Source of the DNA: Pseudomonas sessilinigenes | GTDB taxonomy: Bacteria; Pseudomonadota; Gammaproteobacteria; Pseudomonadales; Pseudomonadaceae | Assembly: GCF_003850565.1 (NCBI RefSeq) | Contig: NZ_CP027706.1 | Location: 6,510,001-6,574,000, forward strand | Length of the DNA: 64,000 nt | Direction of reading: 5' to 3' | Part shown: one piece after another, positions 29,324-37,998 of the stretch | How the letters are laid out: each line of letters starts with the position of its first letter | Numbering within the stretch: the first letter of the stretch is position 1 | Notes under the pieces: model-generated | Database searches by the model: none | Told to the model about the DNA's origin: nothing | The model's input: only the letters and a program-made list of their open reading frames with translations | Position numbers and translations under genes: made by a program

Positions 29324-31150
29324 ATGGCTGAGCAGCATCCTGCGACCCAGCGTCCCATCGACGCCCACGGCATCATCGGCGACATGCGCAGCGCCGCCCT
29401 GGTGGACGACCAGGGCAGCATCGACTTCTTCTGCTGGCCGGAATTCGACAGCCCGACGATCTTCTGCGCCCTGCTGGACAGCCCCAGCGCCGGGATCTTC
29501 CAGCTGGCGCCGGCGCTGGCCAATGCCCGCCGCCAGCAGATCTACCTGCCCGACAGCAACGTCCTGCAGACCCGCTGGCTGGGCAACGAGGCGGTGGTGG
29601 AAGTCACCGACCTGCTGGCCATCGATGAAGACGTCGAGCTGTTGCCGCTGCTGATCCGCCGGGTCCGGGTGGTCAGCGGCCGGGCCAGGCTGCACCTGCA
29701 CTGCGCGCCACGGCTGGATTACGCCAGGGCCAGCACCCAGGCGCGGATGGACGGCGCCGCGGTGTGCTTCCAGGCCCCCGGCCAGCCCGGCCTGCGCCTG
29801 GTGGGCGACCGGCCACTGCAGTTGGAACAGGACGCGGCCGTGGCCGAATTCGAGCTGGAACAAGGCCAGAGCGCCGAGTTCATCCTCGGCGGCAGTGACG
29901 ATCCGCGGGTGCAATGCGGCGCCGGCGACCTGCACCTGAGCCGCACCCTGAGGTTCTGGCGCGACTGGATCGGGCGCTCCAACTACCGCGGGCGGTGGCG
30001 CGAGATGGTCAATCGCTCGGCCCTGGCGCTCAAGCTGCTGACCTCCAGGCGCCACGGCGCGATTCTCGCCGCGGCGACCTTCGGCCTGCCGGAAAGCCCG
30101 GGCGGGATACGCAACTGGGACTACCGCTACACCTGGGTCCGCGATGCTTCGTTCACCGTCTACGCCTTCATGCGCCTGGGCTACGTCGAGGAAGCCAACG
30201 CCTACATGCGCTGGCTGCGCGGGCGGGTCAGCGACTGCCATGGCAAGCCGACGAAACTCAACGTGCTGTATGGCATCGACGGGCGCCAGGAACTGCCGGA
30301 AATGGAGCTTGCGCACCTGTCCGGCCACGGCGGCGCACAGCCGGTGCGCATCGGCAACCAGGCCTACGAACAAGTGCAGCTGGACATCTTCGGCGAGCTG
30401 CTGGATGCGGTGTACCTGGTGAACAAGTACGGCGAAGGAATCTCCCACGAGGGCTGGAAACACACGGTGCAGGTGGTGGACCGGGTGTGCGCCGGCTGGC
30501 AGCACAAGGACGTGGGAATCTGGGAGATGCGCGGCGAGCAGCATCATTTCCTGCATTCGCGGCTGATGTGCTGGGTGGCGGTGGACCGGGCCATCCGCCT
30601 GGCCTCCAAGCGCTCGCTGCCGGCGCCCTTCGCCCGCTGGGACCAGGCCCGCCAGGCCATCTACGACGACATCTGGAGCCAGTTCTGGAACGAAGAGCGC
30701 GGGCACTTCGTCCAGCGCATCGGCAGCACCGCCCTGGACGGTTCGATGCTGTTGATGCCGCTGGTACGCTTCGTCGGTGCCCGTGATCCACGCTGGCTCT
30801 CCACCCTGGAGGCCATCGAGAACAGCCTGGTGCGCGACGGCATGGTCTATCGCTACCGCAACGACGACAGCCGGATCGACGGCCTGGACGGTACCGAGGG
30901 CGCGTTCGCCGCCTGCTCGTTCTGGTACGTCGAATGCCTGGCCCGGGCCGGGCGCCTGGAGCAGGCGCACCTGGAGTTCGAGCAATTGCTGCGTTATGCC
31001 AACCCCCTGGGCCTGTACGCCGAGGAGTTCGACCCCCACGGCCGTCACTTGGGCAATACGCCCCAGGCCCTGACCCACCTGGCGCTGATCAGCGCGGCCT
31101 GTTTCCTCGACCGGCGCTTGAGCGGCGACAAGGAGGTCTGGCAACCTTGA
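29324..31150 (+). CDS. Glycoside hydrolase family 15 (glucoamylase/trehalase-like)
   Basis: 608 residues, the usual size for the bacterial GH15 family. An N-terminal super-beta-sandwich (GIIGDMRSAALVDDQGSIDFFCWPEFDSP) is followed by an (alpha/alpha)6 barrel (NWDYRYTWVRDASFTVYAFMRLG). Near the C-terminus a GLYAEEFD motif carries the acidic pair expected of the catalytic base. No signal peptide is seen, so it probably acts in the cytoplasm on alpha-glucans or trehalose. Members of this family include glucoamylases and trehalases, and the sequence alone does not separate them. The gene stands apart from the TetR gene (117 bp gap) and shows no link to the siderophore genes. Confidence 0.85.
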   Translation: MAEQHPATQRPIDAHGIIGDMRSAALVDDQGSIDFFCWPEFDSPTIFCALLDSPSAGIFQLAPALANARRQQIYLPDSNVLQTRWLGNEAVVEVTDLLAIDEDVELLPLLIRRVRVVSGRARLHLHCAPRLDYARASTQARMDGAAVCFQAPGQPGLRLVGDRPLQLEQDAAVAEFELEQGQSAEFILGGSDDPRVQCGAGDLHLSRTLRFWRDWIGRSNYRGRWREMVNRSALALKLLTSRRHGAILAAATFGLPESPGGIRNWDYRYTWVRDASFTVYAFMRLGYVEEANAYMRWLRGRVSDCHGKPTKLNVLYGIDGRQELPEMELAHLSGHGGAQPVRIGNQAYEQVQLDIFGELLDAVYLVNKYGEGISHEGWKHTVQVVDRVCAGWQHKDVGIWEMRGEQHHFLHSRLMCWVAVDRAIRLASKRSLPAPFARWDQARQAIYDDIWSQFWNEERGHFVQRIGSTALDGSMLLMPLVRFVGARDPRWLSTLEAIENSLVRDGMVYRYRNDDSRIDGLDGTEGAFAACSFWYVECLARAGRLEQAHLEFEQLLRYANPLGLYAEEFDPHGRHLGNTPQALTHLALISAACFLDRRLSGDKEVWQP

Positions 31151-31202
31151 GCGCCGCCTGTGAGCACAGGCGCCCTCCTCCCCCGGCCCAATGGATGTGC
31201 CC

Positions 31203-31571
31203 ATGCCCGACTCACCGATCATCGCCGTGATGATCCACGCCGCCGACTGGCGCGCCGCCACTGACTGGTACGCCCAGGCGTTTCCCCAGGCCCGCCGGGT
31301 GCGGCATGAGCCCGATGATTTCGGGCACCTGCAACTGGGCGAGCTGGCCCTGGAAATCGTCCCCAGCGACGCCAAGGTCGGCCAGGGCCCGGCGGGCAGC
31401 GTGGTGTACTGGCGCGTCGCCGACCTATCCGGTGAACTGCAGCGCCTGGAGGCCCTGGGCGGTCGCTTGTATCGCGGCCCCATGGCCATCGAAGGTGGCG
31501 AGTGGATCTGCCAGGTGCAGGACCCCTGGGGCAACTGCATCGGCCTGCGCCAGCCGGCGCCCTTGGCCTGA
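31203..31571 (+). CDS. Glyoxalase/VOC superfamily protein
   Basis: 122 residues with the vicinal-oxygen-chelate fold pattern (AADWRAATDWYAQAFPQARRV at the start; VQDPWGNCIGL at the end). Such proteins include glyoxalases, resistance proteins and dioxygenases. The metal ligands are not complete enough to assign an enzyme. The second in-frame ATG (31203) has a GGAT 7 nt upstream. The first ATG (31191) has no visible ribosome site and would add four residues. Downstream of the GH15 gene in the same direction, possibly co-transcribed. Confidence 0.75.
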   Translation: MPDSPIIAVMIHAADWRAATDWYAQAFPQARRVRHEPDDFGHLQLGELALEIVPSDAKVGQGPAGSVVYWRVADLSGELQRLEALGGRLYRGPMAIEGGEWICQVQDPWGNCIGLRQPAPLA

Positions 31572-31692
31572 GGTGAAAAATGGCGCTCCTCCTTCAAGCA
31601 GCGTGTCCACAGCACCGACCTGCAAGTGAAGCCGGTGCGGCGAGCGACACCGCGCTAGAATCCGCCCCTCGACTTTCCCCTGGAGCCCCCTC

Positions 31693-32079
31693 ATGAGCCT
31701 GGAGTTGCACCTTGAAGCCGACAAACGCCTGACCACGGCGCTGCTCGGCCGTCTGCTGGAGGGTCTTGCGGGAGCCGAAATGGCCCCAGCGTCCGGAGGC
31801 CTGCAGGCGACCTTCCCATCAGGGCTGAGCCTTGACAACGAGGATTCGAACCTGGAGCCCGAAATCCGCGCCGAAGACCGCAAAGGCTGCGACTTCGCCG
31901 TCGGCCTGCGCTGCTACTTGCGCATCAAGGGCCCCGAACCCGAGGGCCACAGCGCCCTGGATGACCTGCGACGACTGCTGGACAGCATTGCCCAGAACAG
32001 CGAGGCGCTGTTCATCCTCTCGTTCCAGTACGAATCCACGCTCTACTGGCGCGACGCCGACGGTCTGCATGAAGCCTGA
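31693..32079 (+). CDS. Hypothetical protein, 128 aa, acidic, no recognised domain
   Basis: Not recognised. 128 residues, soluble, acidic, with no signal peptide or membrane segment. The middle contains LEPEIRAEDRKGCDFAVGLRCYLRI and the end contains FILSFQYESTLYWRDADGL. Codon usage fits the neighbours, so it is probably a real gene. Only 32 nt separate it from the next gene, so the two may be co-transcribed. An immunity-type protein is possible from size and acidity, but no toxin gene is nearby. Confidence 0.6.
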   Translation: MSLELHLEADKRLTTALLGRLLEGLAGAEMAPASGGLQATFPSGLSLDNEDSNLEPEIRAEDRKGCDFAVGLRCYLRIKGPEPEGHSALDDLRRLLDSIAQNSEALFILSFQYESTLYWRDADGLHEA

Positions 32080-32111
32080 GCCACGAAACCACCACGAGTG
32101 ACACCACCCCG

Positions 32112-32564
32112 ATGAAAACACTGGTCGCCCTGTTTGCCCTGCTGTTCAGCAACGTCGCCCTGTGCGCCTCGTTCAGCGACTCCCCCGAAGCTCTGGTGCG
32201 CCAGTTCATTGCCGACTATCAGCAGTGGAGCGACAACGCCAGCGCACGCCAGCCGGTGGACGCGCCCCTGCAATCGCTCGACCTGGCGCAGCAGGAGTAC
32301 GCCCGGTTGCTGGCCAAGTTCTGCCTGCCGGGCTTCCAGGGCCAGCCGATTGCCTTCACCTCCCCGGCCAGCCACGGCACGGGCTATGAGCAAGTTCTCT
32401 CGAGCAGCCGTACCGGTGATCGCGCGCTGGTGAAAACCCGGGCGATCACGCCCGGTACGGGGTTTGCCGCCGATTATCACTACCAGCTGATCTTCCGTGA
32501 CCAGCGCTGGTACCTCAGCGAAGTGTTCTACGTGGACGATGAGGGCCAGTACGAATCGCTGTAG
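32112..32564 (+). CDS. Secreted small protein, NTF2-like fold suspected
   Basis: 150 residues. A signal peptide is clear: MKT, a hydrophobic stretch, then a cleavage site after ALCA (residue 18). The mature part begins with SPEALVRQFIADYQQW and ends with YHYQLIFRDQRWYLSEVFYVDDEG. This pattern resembles the NTF2-like DUF3828 group of periplasmic proteins. Function unknown. The gene lies just downstream of the hypothetical gene at 31693 in the same direction. The ribosome site is weak. Confidence 0.65.
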   Translation: MKTLVALFALLFSNVALCASFSDSPEALVRQFIADYQQWSDNASARQPVDAPLQSLDLAQQEYARLLAKFCLPGFQGQPIAFTSPASHGTGYEQVLSSSRTGDRALVKTRAITPGTGFAADYHYQLIFRDQRWYLSEVFYVDDEGQYESL

Positions 32565-32623
32565 ATCACCTGCAAGCCATTTTTGCGCTAGGGTGTTGCG
32601 AGCCACCGAACTCCGGAGTCGCC

Positions 32624-33529
32624 ATGCCCAGCCCAGCCGCCCTGCATCACGCCACCACTGCCAGCCTGCATATCGCCTACGAGGAACACGGCCCGCGTGG
32701 TGGCGAGCCGGTGATCCTGCTGCACGGTTTTCCCTACGATCCACGGGCCTACGACGAGATCGCCCCGCCCCTGGCCGAGCGCGGCTATCGAGTGATCGTG
32801 CCGTACCTGCGCGGCTATGGGCCGACGCGCTTCACCCACCCGGGGATCATGCGTTCCGGGCAACAGGCGGCACTGGCCCAGGACCTGCTGGAGCTGATGG
32901 ATGCCCTGCAACTGCCCACGGCCACCCTGGCCGGCTACGACTGGGGCGGACGCGCGGCGTGCATCGTCGCGGCCCTCTGGCCGCACCGGGTGCGCGGCCT
33001 GATGAGCGCCGACGGCTACAACATCCAGAACATCGCCAAGGCCTGTGAGCCCCGGGCTCCGGAAACCGAGCTGCAGCTCTGGTACCAGTATTACTTCAAT
33101 ACCCAGCGCGGGGTGGACGGCCTGCGCGCCAACCGCCAGGAGTTCTGCAAGCTGCTGTGGCGCCTGTGGTCGCCGACCTGGCAACAAGGGCCCGGGCTCT
33201 ATGGGTTGAGCGCGCCGTCCTTGGACAATCCGGATTTCGTCGAGGTGGTGATCCACTCCTATCGCCATCGCTTCGGCTACGCCCCGGGCGATCCGGCGCT
33301 GGAACCCATCGAGCAGGCGCTGCTGGCCCAGCCGCCGATCCAGGTACCGACCATCGCCCTGTGCGGCGCCGACGATGGCGTCGGTGCGCCGCTGGTGCCG
33401 GACCCCGACGGCCCGCAGTTCACCCGCGGTTATGAACGGCGGATCTTGCCCGGGGTCGGCCACAACGTGCCCCAGGAGGCGCCGCAAGCCACCCTCGAGG
33501 CCCTGTTGGAACTGCTGCAAGACGCTTGA
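32624..33529 (+). CDS. Alpha/beta hydrolase, epoxide-hydrolase/haloalkane-dehalogenase type
   Basis: 301 residues. Oxyanion motif HGFP at 34-37. The nucleophile is Asp106 in GYDWGG, the elbow of epoxide hydrolases and haloalkane dehalogenases rather than the Ser of esterases. The charge-relay His is in GVGHNVPQEAP near the C-terminus. The family opens epoxides or displaces halide through an ester intermediate. No signal peptide is present. ATG 32624 has GGAG 5-6 nt upstream. It lies 77 nt before the three-gene membrane/SDR/PEP-synthase-like operon and could be part of the same transcription unit, but no overlap or coupling supports that. Confidence 0.82.
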   Translation: MPSPAALHHATTASLHIAYEEHGPRGGEPVILLHGFPYDPRAYDEIAPPLAERGYRVIVPYLRGYGPTRFTHPGIMRSGQQAALAQDLLELMDALQLPTATLAGYDWGGRAACIVAALWPHRVRGLMSADGYNIQNIAKACEPRAPETELQLWYQYYFNTQRGVDGLRANRQEFCKLLWRLWSPTWQQGPGLYGLSAPSLDNPDFVEVVIHSYRHRFGYAPGDPALEPIEQALLAQPPIQVPTIALCGADDGVGAPLVPDPDGPQFTRGYERRILPGVGHNVPQEAPQATLEALLELLQDA

Positions 33530-33606
33530 AGAGCGCGACTGGCGCACGCCATGGCGGGGGAAAAATCGGTACACTGCGCGACCTCGATCCCCCCACAGGA
33601 CATGGA

Positions 33607-34080
33607 ATGTTATCCGCCGCCTCTTCTTCACGCCCTGGCCTGCGCCGGGGCCTGGTGCTCTGGCTGTACGCCGCCGGCGCCGGCCACTTGCTCGCCGGCC
33701 TGCTGCTGACCTGGGCCGGCCACCAGGCGCTGTTCAACGACTACCTGGCCACTATCGAACAAGCCTTCTGGGGCGCCGCCGCCCCGGCGCCGGCCCGGGC
33801 CCAGCAGGTCTGGTGGCTGGGCCTGTTCGGCGCCACCCTGCAAAGCTACGCCCTGTACCTGCTGGCCCTGGTGTACCTGGGCGATCGCCTGCGCGCGCCG
33901 GCGGCCTGGGCCTGGCTGATGGCCGGGATCGTCCTCTGGGCGCCCCAGGACATGTGGCTGTCCTGGCAGGTGGGCATGTCGTCCCATCTGTGGATCGACA
34001 GCTTCGCCCTGCTGGTGCTGCTGCCACCTTTGGCCTGGCTGTACCGCCACGACCGCCTTACCTCTCGCTCTCTTTCGTAA
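33607..34080 (+). CDS. Four-helix inner-membrane protein of unknown function, first gene of a novel operon
   Basis: 157 residues with four predicted membrane helices (about 15-35, 70-92, 98-115, 128-146). No domain recognised. Trp-rich loops (WLGLFGATLQSY; WAPQDMWLSWQVG) suggest a tightly packed bundle. The start ATG 33607 follows AGGACATGGA. An upstream in-frame ATG at 33526 has no ribosome site and overlaps the previous gene's stop. The next gene starts 15 nt after its stop, and the third gene 14 nt after that, so the three should be made together. It may be a membrane partner for the fused membrane domain of the second protein. That is inference only. Confidence 0.75.
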   Translation: MLSAASSSRPGLRRGLVLWLYAAGAGHLLAGLLLTWAGHQALFNDYLATIEQAFWGAAAPAPARAQQVWWLGLFGATLQSYALYLLALVYLGDRLRAPAAWAWLMAGIVLWAPQDMWLSWQVGMSSHLWIDSFALLVLLPPLAWLYRHDRLTSRSLS

Positions 34081-34095
34081 AAGGACTTCATCATC

Positions 34096-35538
34096 GTGGC
34101 TGACTTGCCGTTCCTGCAGTGGGCCGTCGCCCTGCTGCTCGCCCAAGGGGTGCTGGGCGCCCTGGACACCCTCTACCACCACGAACTCACCGTGGCCCTG
34201 CCGCAACGCCACAGCGCACGCAAGGAACTGAGCATCCATGCCCTGCGCTCGTGCTTCTACGGCGTGCTGTTCATGGGCATCGCCCACCTGGCGTTCCAGG
34301 GCATCTGGGCCTTGGTGATCGCCCTGCTGTTCGCCCTGGAGATCGGCCTGACCCTGTGGGACTTCGTGGTCGAGGACCGCAGCCGCAAGCTGCCGGCCAT
34401 CGAGCGCATCATGCACACGGTGCTGGCGATCAACGCCGGTGCCTTCTTCGCCTTGTACGGCCTGCAACTGCTGGAATGGTCGCGCTTGCCCAGCGCCCTG
34501 GCCCCTATCGACCTGGGCTGGCAGGGCTGGGCCCTGAGCCTGTTCGCCGTGGGCGTGAGCGCCTCGGGGATTCGCGATGGCCTGGCGGCCCTGCGCCTGC
34601 AACGCCAGGGGCAGGCGATCAATCCGTTCACCGGCGGCGCAGGCAAGCGGGTGCTGGTCACCGGCGGCACCGGCTTCATCGGCGAAGCGCTGGTCAACCA
34701 GTTGCTCGACGCCGGCCATACGGTCAGCGTGCTGGCCCGGGACCCCTTGCGCGCCGCCTACCTGTTCGACGGTCGCGCCCGCTGCCTGCGCTCTTTGGAC
34801 AAGCTGGGCCATGGCGAAGCGTTCGACGTGATCATCAACCTGGCCGGCGCCCCGGTGGCCGGGCCGCGCTGGTCGGCCAAGCGCCAGGCACAACTGCTGG
34901 CCAGCCGGGTCGGCACCACCGAAGGCCTGCTCAATTGGCTGCAACACGCCCAGCACAAGCCGGCCCTGTGGATCCAGGCCTCGGCCATCGGCTTCTACGG
35001 GGTGCGCGATGCCAGCCAGGAACTGGATGAAGACGCCGAGCGCGGCGAAGGCTTCATGGCGGATTTGTGCGCCCGCTGGGAGTCCTCGGCCGAGCCCGCC
35101 AAACGCTTCGGCGTACGCCAGGTGGTGCTGCGCCTGGGTATCGTGTTCGGCCCCGGCGGCGCCCTCAAGCCGCTGCTGATGCCCTTCTACTTCGGTTTTG
35201 GCGGACGCATGGGTGATGGCCGGCAGATCATGAGCTGGGTGCACCGCGACGATGTGCTGCAAGTGATGGCCCGCGCCATGCGCGACGAATCCCTGGAGGG
35301 CACCTACAACCTGGTGGCCCCGGATGCCGTGAGCCAGGGGCAGTTCGCCGAGAGCGTCGGCCAGTTGCTCAAGCGCCCGGTATGGCTGCATGTACCCTCA
35401 GCGCCGGTGCGGGCTCTGGCCGGGGAAATGGCCCAGCTGTTCTTCGATGGCCAGAAGGTGGTGCCGGCGCGGCTGTTGCAGGCCGGCTACCGCTTCCGCT
35501 ACCCGACCCTGGACAGCGCCCTGCGCGATCTGGCCTGA
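34096..35538 (+). CDS. Membrane domain fused to NAD(P)-dependent SDR epimerase/oxidoreductase (TIGR01777-like)
   Basis: 480 residues. Residues 1-165 form about five membrane helices with conserved-looking acidic and His residues: D24, H28-H29-E30, E44-x3-H48, H64, E82, D89, E103-x3-H107. Residues 185-480 are a Rossmann SDR (GGTGFIG at 190-196; ASAIGFYG; ARWESSAEP) ending in the C-terminal domain typical of the YfcH/SDR39U1 (TIGR01777) family, whose substrates are unknown. The start is GTG 34096 behind AAGGA. TIGR01777 proteins are normally about 300 residues and soluble, so the membrane extension is unusual. It is the second gene of the tight operon, 14 nt before the hydrolase/PEP-synthase-like gene. 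The His/acid cluster might bind metal; this is not shown. Confidence 0.82.
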   Translation: MADLPFLQWAVALLLAQGVLGALDTLYHHELTVALPQRHSARKELSIHALRSCFYGVLFMGIAHLAFQGIWALVIALLFALEIGLTLWDFVVEDRSRKLPAIERIMHTVLAINAGAFFALYGLQLLEWSRLPSALAPIDLGWQGWALSLFAVGVSASGIRDGLAALRLQRQGQAINPFTGGAGKRVLVTGGTGFIGEALVNQLLDAGHTVSVLARDPLRAAYLFDGRARCLRSLDKLGHGEAFDVIINLAGAPVAGPRWSAKRQAQLLASRVGTTEGLLNWLQHAQHKPALWIQASAIGFYGVRDASQELDEDAERGEGFMADLCARWESSAEPAKRFGVRQVVLRLGIVFGPGGALKPLLMPFYFGFGGRMGDGRQIMSWVHRDDVLQVMARAMRDESLEGTYNLVAPDAVSQGQFAESVGQLLKRPVWLHVPSAPVRALAGEMAQLFFDGQKVVPARLLQAGYRFRYPTLDSALRDLA

Positions 35539-35552
35539 ACCGAGGAGCCTCG

Positions 35553-37991
35553 ATGAGCAAGCCCCTGTTGTACTTGCTGGCGGGCAACGGCAGCGCCAGC
35601 GACTGGTGGGACGATGCCGTACCGCACTTTCGCCGTTATCGAGTGCAAACCCTGGAACTGCCGGGGTTCGGCGACAACCCACAACCACCGTGCGACGACC
35701 TGGGGCAGTACGCCGAGGCCCTGCTGGCGCTGACCGCCCCGGGCAACGCCATCGTCGCCGTGGGCATCAGCGCCCTGGTGGTGCTGCATGCCTTGCAGCG
35801 CCGTCCCGGGCACTTCTCCCGCAGCGTGCTGCTGTCGCCGGTGGGGGCCTTCCTCTGGCAGCGGCGCCTGCCGGCGTTGATGTCGCCACTGCCGGTGCGG
35901 CTGTTGATCCACCGCTTGCTCGGCCAGCGTCCGGCCTGGTTCGCCCACAAGTTCTCGCGCCAGCGCTGGAGCCCCCAGCAGTACCGGCGCATGGGCGCAG
36001 GTTATGCCCGCTGCCGGGCCTTCGTGCCGCTGTGGGAGCAATTGCGGGCCGACACCGCGCTGCCACTGCTGGAATGGATCGAAGACCCGGTGGAGCTGGT
36101 CTGGGGTGATCAGGACCAACTGCTCGGCAGCGCCCAGGCCGCAGCCTGGAGCGCGATCCTGGCCCGCGCCGACCTGCGGGTCAGCCTGCGCCCGGGCTGG
36201 GGCCACTACCCGTGGATCGATGCGCCGGCCGAGTTCGTCGCCTGGATCGAGGCGCCCAACGATGGCTTCGTCGCCCACACCAAGGGCGGGCGCCTGCATC
36301 TTGCACAATGGGCCGGCCAGCCGGTGCCGGCCGCCCTGAGCCTGGACAGCGCCGAGGATCCGCGCCTGCCATCGCTGCTGGCCAGCCAGCCCGATGCCCT
36401 GTGGGCCGTGCGTTCCTCCAGCTATGGCGAAGACCAGGCCGACTCGGCCAACGCCGGGCTCAGCACCACCTACCTGCGGGTGGCCGCCAGCGAAGTGGCG
36501 CAACGCATCAGCGAACTGCGCCGGAGCGGGGTCGAGGAAGTGGTGGTGCAGCGTTTCGTCCAGCCGGTGCTGTCGGGGATCGCCTTCGTGCGCCACCTGG
36601 CGGTGGAACTGGAATGGGTCGAGGGCCACCTGGAAAGCCTCGCCGATGGCCAGGCCAGCCCCGAGCGGGCGGTGCTGTCGCGCCTGGGCCAGGCTTGGGA
36701 AAGCGGCACCTTCACCACCCGCCACGGCCTGTCTGCCAAGGCCTTGTGGGACTTTCTGCAAGGGGTGCTGAAGGTTTTCCACTACGTCCCCGGCGACATC
36801 GAGTGGGCCTGGGATGGCCAGCAACTGTGGCTGCTGCAATACCGCCCGATCAGCGACTACGGCTGGCGCCGGCACCTGACCGCGGCCAACATCGCCGAGA
36901 TCCTGCCACCACAACCCAGCCGCTTCGTCGAGTACGGCCAGCGCCGGGCAGCGGCCAGCATCCCGGCGATCATGGCCCGCTGGGACAGCCGGGTACTGGA
37001 GAACAACGAGCCGTTTACCGCCCTGTTCGGCGGCGCCTCCTACATCAACAACGACCTGTTCCTGGCGCGCCTGGCGGATTGGGGCCTGCCCTCCTCCGGT
37101 TATGCCGCCGAAGTCGGTGGCGCGGCCCCGGCCCTGCCCTTGCGGCCCCTGCGCCTGCTGCGTTCGCTACCACGCCTGCTGCGCATGCAATTCATCGCCC
37201 GCAGCCACCTGCTGAGCCTGGAACCGGGCCTGCGGCGCTTCGAACGGGAACTGGCGCAACTGCGCGAGGCCGGGGCCTCGGGCCAGGAACTGGCGGACTG
37301 GTTCAGCCGCTTCTACGTGTTCGTGGTCCAGGGCAACCTGTGCATCGCCACGGCCCTGGCCAGCAGCGGTGGCGCCCTGCTCGGTCGCCCGCCCACCGCC
37401 TACGACAACCTGGAGCACAGCCCCCATCGGTTGCCCTGGGAAACCGATCCCGGCACTGCGCGCCCAGCATGCGCGCCGCTGCCATTGCAGGCGTTCCCAA
37501 GCTGGAGCCCGGCCGTCGCCCTGGCCCATCGCCTGGGCCTGCCGGGCATGCGCGGCTACTACCTGCAAGTGCGCGAATGGTACCGGGACAACCTGATGCG
37601 CCTCTTCATGGGCCTGCACCATGCACTGCCCGAGGCCGATCGCGACTACTGGTTCGCCCCCCACGAACAGGTGCGCAGTCGCGGTGGCAGCTTCTGGCAG
37701 GACGGCCGCGAAGGCAGCGAGCAGGCCAGTGGCTTCATGATCTACCCGGGCCAGGCCCAGGGCATCCTCGGGGTGGACATCCTCCTGGAGGACACCCTCG
37801 ACCCCGGTCGGCATGCCCACTACCAGCAGGCGCGGGCAGTGATCGCACGCATGGGCGGGCGCCTGTCCCATGGCTCGACCCTGCTGCGGGAACTGCGCAA
37901 GCCCTCGGCGGTGCTGCCCCAGGTGGATCCGAGCTGGATGGGCCGCGAAGTGCACTATGTCGACGGTCAACTGAACCTGGTCCAGGACTGA
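35553..37991 (+). CDS. Fusion of alpha/beta hydrolase with PEP-synthase-like ATP-grasp and phospho-His domain
   Basis: 812 residues. Residues 1-235 form an alpha/beta hydrolase with Ser73 (GISAL), Asp186 (WGDQD) and His218 (GWGHYP) as a plausible triad. Residues 245-435 form a PEP synthase/PPDK-type ATP-grasp: AVRSSSYGED (285-294), VVVQRFV (330-336), DIEWAWDG...LQYRP (415-431). Residues 440-700 are a large linker/substrate domain without a recognised match. Residues 725-812 form the swivelling domain, with catalytic His773 in GGRLSHGS. Relatives with ATP-grasp plus phospho-His are PEP synthase, rifampicin phosphotransferase and the prodigiosin ligase PigC. All activate a substrate through phosphoryl transfer. 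The hydrolase fusion was not recognised in any of them. Start ATG 35553 has GAGGAG 6 nt upstream. Confidence 0.85.
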   Translation: MSKPLLYLLAGNGSASDWWDDAVPHFRRYRVQTLELPGFGDNPQPPCDDLGQYAEALLALTAPGNAIVAVGISALVVLHALQRRPGHFSRSVLLSPVGAFLWQRRLPALMSPLPVRLLIHRLLGQRPAWFAHKFSRQRWSPQQYRRMGAGYARCRAFVPLWEQLRADTALPLLEWIEDPVELVWGDQDQLLGSAQAAAWSAILARADLRVSLRPGWGHYPWIDAPAEFVAWIEAPNDGFVAHTKGGRLHLAQWAGQPVPAALSLDSAEDPRLPSLLASQPDALWAVRSSSYGEDQADSANAGLSTTYLRVAASEVAQRISELRRSGVEEVVVQRFVQPVLSGIAFVRHLAVELEWVEGHLESLADGQASPERAVLSRLGQAWESGTFTTRHGLSAKALWDFLQGVLKVFHYVPGDIEWAWDGQQLWLLQYRPISDYGWRRHLTAANIAEILPPQPSRFVEYGQRRAAASIPAIMARWDSRVLENNEPFTALFGGASYINNDLFLARLADWGLPSSGYAAEVGGAAPALPLRPLRLLRSLPRLLRMQFIARSHLLSLEPGLRRFERELAQLREAGASGQELADWFSRFYVFVVQGNLCIATALASSGGALLGRPPTAYDNLEHSPHRLPWETDPGTARPACAPLPLQAFPSWSPAVALAHRLGLPGMRGYYLQVREWYRDNLMRLFMGLHHALPEADRDYWFAPHEQVRSRGGSFWQDGREGSEQASGFMIYPGQAQGILGVDILLEDTLDPGRHAHYQQARAVIARMGGRLSHGSTLLRELRKPSAVLPQVDPSWMGREVHYVDGQLNLVQD

Positions 37992-37998
37992 GAGTGGC

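Noticed and set aside
29282..31615. Minus-strand open frame of 777 codons opposite the GH15 gene
   Set aside because: It is antisense to a well-supported glycosidase and has no recognisable domain or ribosome site.
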